39,842 nt of DNA, from assembly GCA_016791145.1 (NCBI GenBank), contig JAEUNJ010000009.1:1-39842 (forward strand). The letters are read 5' to 3'. The notes under the pieces were generated by a model. It was given only the letters and a program-made list of their open reading frames with translations. It did no database searches and had not been told where the DNA came from. Position 1 is the stretch's first letter, and each line of letters opens with the position of its first letter. This stretch comes from Rhodocyclaceae bacterium (GTDB taxonomy: Bacteria > Pseudomonadota > Gammaproteobacteria > Burkholderiales > Rhodocyclaceae). Shown one piece after another: positions 1-9,770 of this stretch. A program made the position numbers and the translations under genes.

Positions 1-563
1 TCGGCAAGGAACTGGCATCGGACGGCGCGCTGGCCTTGCTGCTGGTGGTGATCGGCATCGTCCTCTACCTGGCGCTGCGCTTCGAATGGCGGTTCGCGGT
101 TTCCGCCATCATCGCCAACCTGCACGACGTCGTGATCATCCTCGGCTTCTTCGCCTTCTTCCAGTGGGAATTCTCGCTGCCGGTGCTGGCGGCGGTGCTG
201 GCGGTGCTCGGATACTCGGTGAATGAGTCGGTGGTCGTCTTCGACCGGGTGCGCGAGACCTTCAAGACCAAGCGGGGACTCACCACGACGGAAGTGCTGA
301 ACCATGCGATCACCAGCACCATCTCCCGCACCATCATCACCCACGGCTGCACGCAGATGATGGTCACCTCCATGCTGATCTTCGGCGGCGCCGCCCTGCA
401 CTACTTCGCGCTGGCCCTGACCATCGGCATCCTGTTCGGCATCTATTCGTCGGTCCTGGTGGCAAGCCCGCTGGTCATGTGGCTCGGCGTTTCCCGGGAG
501 CAGTTCGTCAAGCCGAAGAAGCAGCGCATCGAGGGGGCCAACGAGGACGGCGCCGTCGTCTGA
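1..563 (+). CDS. secF: SecF, protein translocase subunit (5' end outside window)
   Basis: This is the C-terminal part of SecF, the membrane subunit that works with SecD to drive late stages of Sec protein export using the proton gradient. The open frame runs in from the window edge with no start codon, and about 186 residues are present. What is visible is the RND-type SecF core: a GKELASDGA segment, a transmembrane helix, the LHDVVIILGFF helix, and the conserved GYSVNESVVVFDRVRE loop. Two further helices follow around the THGCTQMMVTS and FALALTIGILFG stretches, then a short charged tail. SecF is usually about 310-320 aa, so roughly 40 percent is missing upstream. secD is expected just before it. 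A strong hairpin follows the stop, so secF looks like the last gene of its operon. Confidence 0.97.
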   Translation, partial: GKELASDGALALLLVVIGIVLYLALRFEWRFAVSAIIANLHDVVIILGFFAFFQWEFSLPVLAAVLAVLGYSVNESVVVFDRVRETFKTKRGLTTTEVLNHAITSTISRTIITHGCTQMMVTSMLIFGGAALHYFALALTIGILFGIYSSVLVASPLVMWLGVSREQFVKPKKQRIEGANEDGAVV

Positions 564-588
564 CCGGCCGGGAACCCTATAATCGGAC

Positions 589-614
589 GGGCCGCCCACT
601 CGGGCGGCCCTTTC
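589..614 (+). terminator. Rho-independent terminator after secF
   Basis: A perfect 9-bp stem (GGGCCGCCC at 589-597 pairing with GGGCGGCCC at 602-610) with loop ACTC is followed by TTTCGTTTC. It starts 26 bp after the secF stop and ends 17 bp before the next start codon. A TATAAT hexamer at 578-583 lies just upstream of the hairpin and could be a -10 box for the next gene, but I see no good -35. Confidence 0.75.
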
Positions 615-630
615 GTTTCGGGAGACCGCG

Positions 631-1317
631 ATGGCGCGCACGATCAAACTCTGGGACCTGCCCACGCGGGTCTTCCACTGGTGCCTGGTTCTCTGCGTGG
701 CCGGGGCCTTCGCGACCGGCTGGATCGGCGGCACTGCCATGGCCTGGCACGGCCGGTTCGGGATCGCGGTCTGCGGTCTGCTGGCCTTCCGCCTCGTCTG
801 GGGCTTCGCGGGATCCACCTATGCCCGCTTCCCGCAATTCGTCCGCGGCCCGGCGACGATCCTGGCCTACCTGAAGGGCCGGTGGCACGGTGTCGGCCAC
901 AATCCGCTGGGGGCGCTGTCGGTCCTGGGGATGTTGGCCGTGCTTGCATTCCAGGCCGGAACCGGACTGGCCGCCAACGACGACATCGCGTTCAATGGAC
1001 CCCTCTACGACCTGGTCAGCAAGGAAACGAGCGATCGGCTCGCCGGACTGCACCGGCTGGACTCCTGGCTGGTGCTGCTCCTGGTGGCGCTGCACCTGTC
1101 GGCCATCATGTTTTATGCCCACGTCAGGAAGGACAACCTGGTCCGGCCCATGCTGACCGGCCGCCGGGAGGCCGAGGAGGGCATTCCGGACGCGCAGGGC
1201 GGCGGCGCGGCCGCACTCCTGATCGCCGCAGCGGTCGGCATCCTCGCGGCGGCGGCGGCGGCCGGGGCCTTCCTGCCGCCGCCCCCACCCCCTTCGACCG
1301 AACAGCCCGCCTTCTGA
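631..1317 (+). CDS. Cytochrome b561-family membrane protein
   Basis: Predicted di-haem cytochrome b of the Ni-hydrogenase/b561 family, 228 aa, an inner-membrane electron carrier. The family N-terminus is clear: KLWDLPTRVFHW places His16 as a likely haem ligand, followed by a helix and AWHGRFG with His40. Further helices carry His86/His90, His141 and His155, a pattern typical of this family. The start ATG has GGGAG about 6 bases upstream. The C-terminus is unusual: an alanine-rich helix followed by a run of seven prolines and a short tail. The gene is convergent with a cytochrome c' gene. In this family a nearby soluble c-type cytochrome is often the redox partner, so a link is plausible but not shown here. 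Confidence 0.9.
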   Translation: MARTIKLWDLPTRVFHWCLVLCVAGAFATGWIGGTAMAWHGRFGIAVCGLLAFRLVWGFAGSTYARFPQFVRGPATILAYLKGRWHGVGHNPLGALSVLGMLAVLAFQAGTGLAANDDIAFNGPLYDLVSKETSDRLAGLHRLDSWLVLLLVALHLSAIMFYAHVRKDNLVRPMLTGRREAEEGIPDAQGGGAAALLIAAAVGILAAAAAAGAFLPPPPPPSTEQPAF

Positions 1318-1324
1318 AACGGCG

Positions 1325-1350
1325 ACGGCCGCCCTCAGGCGGCCGTCTTC
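1325..1350. terminator. Terminator hairpin between convergent cytochrome genes
   Basis: A perfect 9-bp stem (ACGGCCGCC at 1325-1333, GGCGGCCGT at 1338-1346) with loop CTCA is followed by CTTCCAG. It lies between the stops of cytochrome b561 (forward) and cytochrome c' (reverse), so it may serve both. The T-tract is weak on either strand. Confidence 0.6.
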
Positions 1351-1383
1351 CAGTGGGGCCGGATCCCCGGCCCGACGCCGGGC

Positions 1384-1854
1384 TCAGTCCTCCTGGCGGA
1401 ACTTGTCGTGGCAGGCGCCGCAGGCGTCGCCGAGCTTGCCGAACTGTGCTTTCACGGCGGCGGCGTCGCCGCTGGCGGCCACCTTGGCCATCTCGTTGGC
1501 TTCCTTCACGTAGGTACCGGCCACCTTGCCCAGAGTTTCCCGGTCCGAGAAGAACTCCTTCTTCACGCGGGTGTTCTTCCAGCCCTTGCCGCTGTCGGTG
1601 CCGGGCTGGAACAGGGCGCCCATCTTCGAATTGGCGATGGCCTGGATGACGTTGGCGGCCTCGATGACCTGATCCTTGTTGTAGGTGCCTTCCACGTTGG
1701 CCTTGATCCGACCCATGCTCCAGGCCATGGTGTGGTAGGCCGACTGGCGCCAGCGGATCTGGTCGTCGGCCTTGCCGATGACCTGGGCGGTGGCGGCACC
1801 GGAACCGATGACGAGGGCGAGGCCCAGGGCCAGGGTCTTCTTGCTTGCTTTCAT
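1384..1854 (-). CDS. Cytochrome c' (class II c-type cytochrome)
   Basis: Exported haem protein of 156 aa. A Sec signal peptide spans about residues 1-23 with cleavage after ATA. The mature part is four-helix cytochrome c' type with the haem motif CGACH at 145-149 near the C-terminus, followed by KFR, as in the family. Cytochromes c' bind NO and CO at a five-coordinate haem and are linked to nitric oxide protection in denitrifiers and methane oxidisers; that role is family knowledge, not visible here. The start ATG has GGAGGA about 9 bases upstream. The gene lies 66 bp downstream of the purB-DUF2322 pair on the same strand and converges with the cytochrome b561 gene. Confidence 0.93.
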   Translation of the reverse strand: MKASKKTLALGLALVIGSGAATAQVIGKADDQIRWRQSAYHTMAWSMGRIKANVEGTYNKDQVIEAANVIQAIANSKMGALFQPGTDSGKGWKNTRVKKEFFSDRETLGKVAGTYVKEANEMAKVAASGDAAAVKAQFGKLGDACGACHDKFRQED

Positions 1855-1920
1855 CTCTCGTGTCCTCCGTGAGGTGGGGTTGCGGGGAGTTCCCGCCGGG
1901 TAAACAGCCGGTGGGGCGGT

Positions 1921-2253
1921 TTATTCCATCGCCCCGCCGGCGAATAGGTGCTTGATGCGCAACATCTTGCCCTGCCCGGCCTCGATCGCCAGCAAGCGGT
2001 CGATATTGGGATGCTTTCCGGGGTGCCTGCGGGCATCCTCCGTGTGCTCCGCGTAGAGTTCGAGGCCCTTCCTTGCGGCTTCCGCGTCGATGGCCCCGTA
2101 GAGATGGCCCAGATGGTTGTAGACGGCCAGGGAACCTGCCTGGCCCTGCTTGTTCTCGATGGTGGCGACCACCGCGCCTTCGCCGTCCAAGAGATGGATG
2201 GCGGCCAGATGGGCGACCCCGGGGAGGTGCTTCAGGTTGTCCGCGAAGCCCAT
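1921..2253 (-). CDS. Small cytosolic protein, probably DUF2322 family
   Basis: A 110-aa soluble protein without signal peptide or membrane helix. It resembles a small proteobacterial family that I recall as DUF2322, with an opening FADNLKHLPGV, a central AIHLLDGEGAVVATIENKQGQAGSLAVYNHL-type beta region (shown here as 20-residue pieces of one stretch) and a C-terminal helix. The function of the family is unknown. The start codon lies two bases after the purB stop, with GGGGAA upstream, so it is almost certainly cotranscribed with purB. That coupling is the only functional clue. The family name is from memory and moderately certain. Confidence 0.75.
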   Translation of the reverse strand: MGFADNLKHLPGVAHLAAIHLLDGEGAVVATIENKQGQAGSLAVYNHLGHLYGAIDAEAARKGLELYAEHTEDARRHPGKHPNIDRLLAIEAGQGKMLRIKHLFAGGAME

Positions 2254-2255
2254 GG

Positions 2256-4426
<2,171 letters not shown>

Positions 4427-4434
4427 AACCCGGT

Positions 4435-5103
4435 TCAGAAGGCCAGGCAGAGGGTGACCAGGTCGCCTTCGGCGTAATGGGCCACGGCCGCGCGCGCCGC
4501 CGAGACGCCCGGCCGGAAAGGCGCCGGTTCCCCGGATTCGGCGGCCGCGCGCATCCTTCCCCGGTCAGGAATGCCATCGTCCAGCAGGCGATCCACGCGT
4601 TCCGCCGCCCGGGCGGGAATCCTGGCGGAACACATCAGTTGAGCGGCCACGAAGTCCGCGATGGGTCCGGACCGCCCGCCCTGTATGCCGATCCGCCCCC
4701 CGAAGGCATTGCGGGGAGGTCGCGCCAGGAGACGGCCGTCGCCCTCTTGCTCGACGGGCCCTCCCGCCAGGCCGGCGGCCCGCAGGTGCTGCCACAGGAG
4801 GAAGGACTCGTCGGCTGCGGCATCTGAATTCCAGCCGCCGTCGACGACGCCATCGCCGGCGCCGGGAGCCGTAGTCATTCCCGCAAAGCGGCCGGCGGCG
4901 GGATCGTCGCCCGGCAAGGCCCGGTGGGCGGCCCGGTAGGACTCCACGATCATGGGTCCCTCGCGGAATTCCTGTGCCAGCGAACGCACCTTGGACGCGT
5001 CCACCCATTCGGCGGCCTTGACGCTGGTGGCCAGCATCAGGCTGACGGCCAGCAGCAGGACGGAGACTTCGACCAGGGTGAACCCCGGGGATGATTTGGG
5101 CAC
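4435..5103 (-). CDS. Orphan type IV pilin-like (pseudopilin) protein
   Basis: A 222-aa protein with a class III prepilin leader: a short MPKSSPG leader, then FTLVEVSVLLL with Gly at -1, Phe at +1 and Glu at +5, followed by one hydrophobic helix. The rest is a periplasmic domain sharing landmarks with the pilin-like protein at 36065-36748: ALPGDD, then DESFLLWQHLRAAGLA and a similar CLAF ending. The hydrophobic helix continues into a more polar SVKAAEWVD than in typical major pilins, so a minor or pseudopilin role is likely. The apparent start is GTG, with no clear ribosome binding site. No other pilus genes are adjacent; prepilin peptidase and assembly ATPase must be elsewhere. Confidence 0.82.
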   Translation of the reverse strand: MPKSSPGFTLVEVSVLLLAVSLMLATSVKAAEWVDASKVRSLAQEFREGPMIVESYRAAHRALPGDDPAAGRFAGMTTAPGAGDGVVDGGWNSDAAADESFLLWQHLRAAGLAGGPVEQEGDGRLLARPPRNAFGGRIGIQGGRSGPIADFVAAQLMCSARIPARAAERVDRLLDDGIPDRGRMRAAAESGEPAPFRPGVSAARAAVAHYAEGDLVTLCLAF

Positions 5104-5120
5104 GGCAATCAGACGGGAAA

Positions 5121-5136
5121 GCCGGCAGGTGCCGGC
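5121..5136. promoter_or_regulatory. Hairpin in the leader of the 4435-5103 pseudopilin gene
   Basis: GCCGGCA and TGCCGGC form a perfect 7-bp inverted repeat around GG, lying 17 to 33 bp upstream of the pseudopilin start and downstream of its presumed -10. A 7-bp hairpin of similar size sits in the leader of the paralogous pilin gene (36035-36051). Confidence 0.35.
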
Positions 5137-5145
5137 GACGGCCGC

Positions 5146-5151
5146 TTTATA
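5146..5151 (-). promoter_or_regulatory. Candidate -10 box for the pseudopilin gene
   Basis: Reverse-strand TATAAA (5 of 6 to TATAAT) lies about 43 bp upstream of the GTG start. I see no matching -35 and no sigma-54 type element here, unlike the paralogue at 36065. Confidence 0.35.
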
Positions 5152-5234
5152 ACGCGCCGCCCCACGTCGGCCCGAGGTAACAGGTCACGGCCGTCCGGAA
5201 TCCTCCGGGGGCCCCGTGACGAATTCCGCGTCCC

Positions 5235-6371
5235 TCAGGAAATGATGCCCCCGCCGAGGCAGACGCGGCTTTCGTAGAGCACGACCGACTGGCCCGGCGT
5301 GACGGCCCACTGGGGCTCGGCGAAAGCCACTTCGCAGGATTCCCCGTCGATCCGTTCGATCTCGCAGGCCGCGTCCGGCTGGCGATAGCGGGTCTTGGCC
5401 GCATAGACCCAGTGGACGTGGGGCCGATCGGCGGGCACGCCGCCCGCCACCCACGAAAGATCCCCCGCCACCAGGCGTTCGCGCATCAGGGCCGGATGAT
5501 CGCGGCCCTGGACCACCAGCAGCACATCACGGGCCATGTCCTTGCCGGCCACGTACCAGGGCTCCTCCGCCGCGCCACGCACCCCGCCGATGCCCAGGCC
5601 CTCTCGCTGCCCCAGCGTGTAGTACATGAGGCCTTCGTGCCGGCCAACGACCCGATCGCCGTCCAGGGTGCGTATCTCCCCGGGCCGGCGGGGCAGGTAG
5701 CGGGCCAGGAACTCACGGAACGGGCGTTCTCCGATGAAGCAGATGCCCGTGGAATCCCGCTTGCCATGGTTGGCAAGCCCCGCCTCGCGCGCGATGGCCC
5801 GCACCTGACGTTTCAGCAGGTGGCCAATCGGGAACAGGGTCCGGGACAGTTGGCCCTGGTTCAGCCGGTAAAGGAAGTAGCTCTGGTCCTTGCCCCCGTC
5901 CTCGGCCTTGAGCAACTGGAACCGGCCGAGGAACTCGCGCACCTGCGCGTAGTGGCCGGTCGCGATGCGCTGGGCGCCCAGCCCGACTGCATGGTCGAGG
6001 AAAGCCCGGAATTTGATCTCCGAATTGCAGAGCACGTCCGGATTGGGCGTCCGCCCGGCCTCGTACTCCCTCAGGAATCCGGCGAACACGCGCTCCTTGT
6101 ACTCGGCGGAGAAATTCACCACCTCAAGATCGATCCCGATCACGTCGGCGGCGGAGGCGGCATCCACCAGGTCCTGGCGGGAAGAGCAATACTCGCCCTG
6201 GTCGTCGTCCTCCCAGTTCTTCATGAACAGGCCGACCACCCGATACCCGGCCCGTTTGAGCAGGAGCGCCGCGACCGACGAATCGACGCCGCCGGACATG
6301 CCGACCACGACGGTCGCACCGCCTCCGTCGCCCAAGGGCTCAAGGACGTCGTCGCTGTCGATCAACGGCAT
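5235..6371 (-). CDS. mnmA: tRNA-specific 2-thiouridylase
   Basis: MnmA installs the 2-thio group on U34 of Lys, Glu and Gln tRNAs, using ATP and a sulfur relay. The PP-loop SGGVDSS is at residues 26-32. The two active-site cysteines are present: Cys115 in [10 protein letters not shown] and Cys211 in DSTGICFIG. The C-terminal barrel ends normally, and 378 aa compares with 368 in E. coli. The ATG at 6371 is preceded by GGAG at good spacing and gives the usual short N-terminus; an in-frame ATG at 6410 adds an arginine-rich stretch without a ribosome site. It follows nudJ on the same strand, as in E. coli. Confidence 0.97.
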   Translation of the reverse strand: MPLIDSDDVLEPLGDGGGATVVVGMSGGVDSSVAALLLKRAGYRVVGLFMKNWEDDDQGEYCSSRQDLVDAASAADVIGIDLEVVNFSAEYKERVFAGFLREYEAGRTPNPDVLCNSEIKFRAFLDHAVGLGAQRIATGHYAQVREFLGRFQLLKAEDGGKDQSYFLYRLNQGQLSRTLFPIGHLLKRQVRAIAREAGLANHGKRDSTGICFIGERPFREFLARYLPRRPGEIRTLDGDRVVGRHEGLMYYTLGQREGLGIGGVRGAAEEPWYVAGKDMARDVLLVVQGRDHPALMRERLVAGDLSWVAGGVPADRPHVHWVYAAKTRYRQPDAACEIERIDGESCEVAFAEPQWAVTPGQSVVLYESRVCLGGGIIS

Positions 6372-6441
6372 CTTCCGCTCCCGGCGTCCGCGCCGACCTG
6401 ATCCCGGCATTCCGTCATGTGCCCTGCTTCCATCGGATCGC

Positions 6442-6900
6442 TCAATCCGCCGGACAGTGGCGAATCAGGTCAAGGGGAAACCGGCGTCCCTCCCGGTGGT
6501 CCAGGACGCATCGGAGGACCAGCGGACTGCGGTGTGACTCGCGGCAGGCCGCCAGTTCCTCGGGACTCAGCCACAGGGTGCGCCGGATCCCGGCATCGAG
6601 CGGCCGGGCGGGATCGTGACCTCCCAGTTCGCCGGCGAACGCGAAGCGCAGGTAGGTGATGTCGCCGGCGGGCCGCGGCCACTGGTAGACCCCCACCAGT
6701 TGGGTCGGCCGGAAGGACCAGGCCGTCTCCTCCAGGGTTTCCCGCACGCAGGCCTCGACGAGCGACTCGCCCTCGTCCAGGTGCCCGGCCGGCTGGTTGA
6801 TCCGGACGCCGTCGTCCGTCTCCTCCTCCACGAGGAGATACCGTCCTTCGCGTTCCACGAGGGCGGCCACGGTGACGTTGGGTTTCCAGATCGCTGCCAT
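6442..6900 (-). CDS. nudJ: Phosphatase NudJ, Nudix hydrolase
   Basis: A 152-aa Nudix hydrolase close in length and opening ([14 protein letters not shown]) to E. coli NudJ (153 aa), which hydrolyses nucleoside di- and triphosphates and HMP-pyrophosphate. The Nudix box runs from Gly39 ([13 protein letters not shown] then RETLEETAW). The catalytic REUxEE residues are present, but the usual Gly of EExGU is Ala60 here. It lies 70 bp upstream of mnmA on the same strand, matching the nudJ-mnmA order of gammaproteobacteria, which supports the assignment. The ATG at 6909 is an alternative start adding three residues; TAGAAT on the reverse strand overlaps it. Confidence 0.88.
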   Translation of the reverse strand: MAAIWKPNVTVAALVEREGRYLLVEEETDDGVRINQPAGHLDEGESLVEACVRETLEETAWSFRPTQLVGVYQWPRPAGDITYLRFAFAGELGGHDPARPLDAGIRRTLWLSPEELAACRESHRSPLVLRCVLDHREGRRFPLDLIRHCPAD

Positions 6901-6954
6901 GGTGCCCATTCTATCCGTCCCCGAGGACCGGCTTCGGGCGTGGACCAATTCGGC

Positions 6955-6960
6955 TAAAAT
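6955..6960 (+). promoter_or_regulatory. Candidate -10 box for ilvE
   Basis: TAAAAT (5 of 6 to TATAAT) lies 32 bp upstream of the ilvE ATG in the short divergent region with nudJ. No convincing -35 is visible. Confidence 0.4.
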
Positions 6961-6992
6961 CACCGGCTTGCAAAGCCTTGGAGAAACCCACC

Positions 6993-7913
6993 ATGTCGAT
7001 GGCCGACCGCGACGGCTTCATCTGGTACGACGGCAAGCTCGTGCCATGGCGTGAAGCAACCACCCACGTCCTGACCCATTCGCTGCACTACGGGCTGGCC
7101 GTCTTCGAGGGCGTCCGGGCGTACAAGACCGTGAGCGGCACCGCGATCTTCCGTCTCCGGGAGCACACCGACCGCCTGTTCAATTCGGCCCACATCTACC
7201 GCATGCCGATGCCGTTCGACAAGGAGACCCTGATCGAGGCACAGAAGGAGGTGGTGCGCGCCAACGGGTTGGAATCCTGCTACCTGCGGCCGATCGCCTT
7301 CTATGGATCGGAGAAGATGGGCGTTTCCCCCATCGGCGCGAAGACGCACGTCGCCATCGCCGCGTGGCCTTGGGGCGCCTATCTGGGCGAGGAGGGCATG
7401 GAAAAGGGCATCCGCGTCAAGACCGCGAGCTATGCCCGCCACCACGTGAACGTATCCATGTGCCGCGCCAAGTATTCCGGGACCTACGCCAACTCCATCC
7501 TCGCAAACATGGAAGCCACCGAGCAGGGCTATGACGAGGCATTGCTCCTGGATGTGGATGGGTTCGTCGCCGAAGGCGCCGGCGAGAATCTTTTTGTCAT
7601 CAAGGACGGGCAGATCTACGAACCCGAGATCGCCTCGGCCTTGATCGGCATCACGCGCGCCACGGTCCATGCCCTGGCCAGGGAACTCGGATATTCCGTG
7701 ATTTCCAAGCGGCTGACGCGGGACGACATCTACATCGCCGACGAGGCCTTCTTCACGGGCACCGCCGCCGAGGTGACGCCGGTGAGGGAGCTCGACGGGC
7801 GCACGATCGGGGCCGGTCGCCGCGGCCCCATCACGACCAGGATCCAGAGCCTCTTCTTCGACGTGGTGAACGGCAAGGTGCCGGCCCATGCCGAATGGCT
7901 GACCCCCGTCTGA
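6993..7913 (+). CDS. ilvE: Branched-chain amino acid aminotransferase
   Basis: PLP enzyme performing the last step of leucine, isoleucine and valine synthesis. The 306-aa protein is a fold-type IV aminotransferase: GLAVFEGVRAY near residue 35, the PLP-binding lysine at about Lys160 in CRAKYSGTYANS, the GAGENLFVIKDG segment and the phosphate-binding GITRATVHALA. Its length matches E. coli IlvE (309 aa). The start ATG at 6993 has GGAG nine bases upstream; an in-frame TTG at 6978 overlaps that ribosome site and is rejected. It appears to head a run with the zinc-finger gene and waaF. Confidence 0.97.
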   Translation: MSMADRDGFIWYDGKLVPWREATTHVLTHSLHYGLAVFEGVRAYKTVSGTAIFRLREHTDRLFNSAHIYRMPMPFDKETLIEAQKEVVRANGLESCYLRPIAFYGSEKMGVSPIGAKTHVAIAAWPWGAYLGEEGMEKGIRVKTASYARHHVNVSMCRAKYSGTYANSILANMEATEQGYDEALLLDVDGFVAEGAGENLFVIKDGQIYEPEIASALIGITRATVHALARELGYSVISKRLTRDDIYIADEAFFTGTAAEVTPVRELDGRTIGAGRRGPITTRIQSLFFDVVNGKVPAHAEWLTPV

Positions 7914-7936
7914 CCGATTCCTCCCGGGAGCCCCCC

Positions 7937-8143
7937 ATGTCGCAACTGAACGAGATCGTCCGCCAGGCCGACGTTACCGCCGAGGACCTGCCCCTGCACT
8001 GCCCGCGGCCGGGGGCACCCCTCTGGGCCCGCCATCCGAGGGTGTTCCTGGACGTGCTGAAGAGTCCGGAGGGATGCGCCACCTGCCCGTACTGCGGTAC
8101 CACATATCGGTTCACGGGCGCGCGTCCCAAGGGCCATCACTGA
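7937..8143 (+). CDS. CHCC zinc-finger domain protein
   Basis: A 68-aa protein of the zf-CHCC family, related to the zinc-binding mitochondrial complex I subunit NDUFS6. Visible candidate zinc ligands are Cys22 in LHCP, His33 in WARHPRVFL, and Cys50 and Cys53 in CPYCGTTY, which is the family pattern. The molecular role of the free-standing bacterial proteins is unknown to me. GGGAG lies 6 bp before the ATG. It sits 23 bp after ilvE, a neighbourhood I recall from other betaproteobacteria, and is probably cotranscribed with it. Confidence 0.88.
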   Translation: MSQLNEIVRQADVTAEDLPLHCPRPGAPLWARHPRVFLDVLKSPEGCATCPYCGTTYRFTGARPKGHH

Positions 8144-8174
8144 ACCTCCATCCGCGCCGCGCGGCGAGGTCGTC

Positions 8175-9185
8175 CTGAAGATCCTGGTGGTCGCCCCGTC
8201 CTGGATCGGGGATACCGTGCTCGCCCAGCCCCTGCTGTCCCGGCTGGCCGAGTTGCATCCCGACGTCGACATCGACGTCCTTGCCGCCGCATGGAGCGCG
8301 CCCCTCCTCGCACGCATGCCGGAGGTGCGCCGGGTGGTGGAGAGCCCCTTCCGCCACGGCGAACTGAACATGGCCGGCAGATGGCGTCTGGGGCGCCGCT
8401 TGGCCCGGGAGGAGTACGACGAGGCCATCGTGCTGCCCAACACCTGGAAATCGGCTCTGGTCCCGTTCTTCGCGGGCATCCCGAAACGAACCGGCTACCG
8501 GGGTGAGGGGCGCCACGGCCTGATCAACCGGATGCACAGGCTGGACAAGGAACGCCATCCGCGCCTGGCCGACCGCTACGCGCAGCTCGCTGAGCCCCCG
8601 GGCGCCGATCACCCGAAGGTGAGGCGGCCCCATCTGACGTCGTCCCCGGAACACCGGCGGCGGGTCCGGGAGAAACTGGGCCTGGCCGGGGACTATCCGC
8701 CGGTCGTCTTCTGTCCGGGTGCCGAGTACGGTCCGGCCAAACGGTGGCCCGCGCGTCACTTCGCCATCCTGGCGAGCGCCCTGGGCTCCCCGGCAGACCC
8801 GGTCTGGCTGGTCGGTTCGGAGAAGGATGCGCCCATTGCCGCCCGGGTTGCCGAGGCCTCGCGAGGCGCGGCGATCAACCTTTGCGGACGGACCTCGCTG
8901 GAGGAGGCCATAGACCTCCTGGCCCAGGCGCGTTGCGTCGTCTGCAACGATTCTGGGCTGATGCATGTGGCGGCCGCCCTGGATCGGCCGCTGGTGGCCG
9001 TATTCGGATCCTCCAGCCCCAATTACACGCCGCCCATGTCGCCCCAGGCGAAGGTTGTATCTTTGCACCTGGAGTGCAGCCCGTGTTTCATGCGGGAATG
9101 TCCCGAGGGCCACCTGCGCTGCCTGAACGACCTGACGCCGGAGCGGGTCATGACCGACCTGCGCCAGATGGGGGTGATCCCTTGA
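8175..9185 (+). CDS. waaF: ADP-heptose:LPS heptosyltransferase II
   Basis: Glycosyltransferase family 9 enzyme that adds the second heptose to the LPS inner core. Two Rossmann-like halves are seen: APSWIGDTVLAQPLL at the N-terminus, and in the C-terminal half the ADP-heptose site with FCPGAEYGPAKRWP, then CNDSGLMHVAAAL and SSSPNYTPP. The start is unusual. Family members begin MKIL-like, and that alignment puts the start at a CTG codon (8175) followed by AAG ATC CTG GTG; GCGAGG lies just upstream. No in-frame ATG, GTG or TTG occurs between the previous gene's end and this codon. The first conventional start is GTG 8187, which would cut four residues from the first strand. Confidence 0.92.
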   Translation: MKILVVAPSWIGDTVLAQPLLSRLAELHPDVDIDVLAAAWSAPLLARMPEVRRVVESPFRHGELNMAGRWRLGRRLAREEYDEAIVLPNTWKSALVPFFAGIPKRTGYRGEGRHGLINRMHRLDKERHPRLADRYAQLAEPPGADHPKVRRPHLTSSPEHRRRVREKLGLAGDYPPVVFCPGAEYGPAKRWPARHFAILASALGSPADPVWLVGSEKDAPIAARVAEASRGAAINLCGRTSLEEAIDLLAQARCVVCNDSGLMHVAAALDRPLVAVFGSSSPNYTPPMSPQAKVVSLHLECSPCFMRECPEGHLRCLNDLTPERVMTDLRQMGVIP

Positions 9186-9610
9186 AGACGACCCGCCCCA
9201 TATTCACCTCGCCCCAGGACGTGGAAACCGCGTTCTACGAAGCCCTGGAGCGCGCCGACCTGGACGCCATGATGGCGGTATGGGCCGAGGACGAGGAGGT
9301 CGTCTGCGTCCATCCCGGCGGGCCGCGGATCACGGGCTATGCGGCCGTCCGGGAGGTCTGGCGGCGGATGTTCGAGGCAGGTTCCCGCCTGCGCATCCGC
9401 CTGTCGGAGCCGACCATGGTCCAGAATCCCTTCACGGCGATCCAGACCGTGCGTGAACAGATCTCGGTGGTCGGTGACGAGGAACTGCGCGCACCGGTGA
9501 TCGCCACCAACGTGTATGTGCGCGGCGCGCTCGGCTGGCGCCTGGTGCTCCATCACGCCTCGCCCGCGCCGCCCGCTCCGGCCAGCGAGAACCCGAAGAC
9601 GCTGCATTGA
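9182..9610 (+). CDS. SnoaL/NTF2-like domain protein
   Basis: A 142-aa single-domain protein with the cystatin-like alpha/beta fold of SnoaL/ketosteroid-isomerase-like proteins. It shows the typical FYEALERADLDAMMAVWAED opening, the CVHPGG strand and RRMFEAG helix, and a C-terminal sheet ending WRLVLHHAS. Members are often annotated as nuclear transport factor 2 family proteins of unknown function. The start is TTG overlapping the waaF stop by four bases (TTGA), with GGGGGTGAT as ribosome site inside waaF, so translation is probably coupled. No catalytic residues can be assigned with confidence. Confidence 0.85.
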   Translation: MKTTRPIFTSPQDVETAFYEALERADLDAMMAVWAEDEEVVCVHPGGPRITGYAAVREVWRRMFEAGSRLRIRLSEPTMVQNPFTAIQTVREQISVVGDEELRAPVIATNVYVRGALGWRLVLHHASPAPPAPASENPKTLH

Positions 9611-9770
9611 ACCCGAGGACTTCGGGCGCGCCGGCAGGGCACAGGGAATGCCGAGGGACACACACGATCGCCAAGGCCATCCACCCGACAGGCGGGGCCC
9701 AGGCGACTTGCCGGCGGCAGTCCGTCGCCCAACCCGGTGGCCCGAAACCCGGCCCGGGGAGGAGTCCGGC

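Noticed and set aside
578..583. Perfect TATAAT before the cytochrome b561 gene as a firm promoter
   Set aside because: No -35 or TGn extension, and a strong terminator hairpin lies immediately downstream, which would attenuate any transcript from it. Noted only in the terminator entry.
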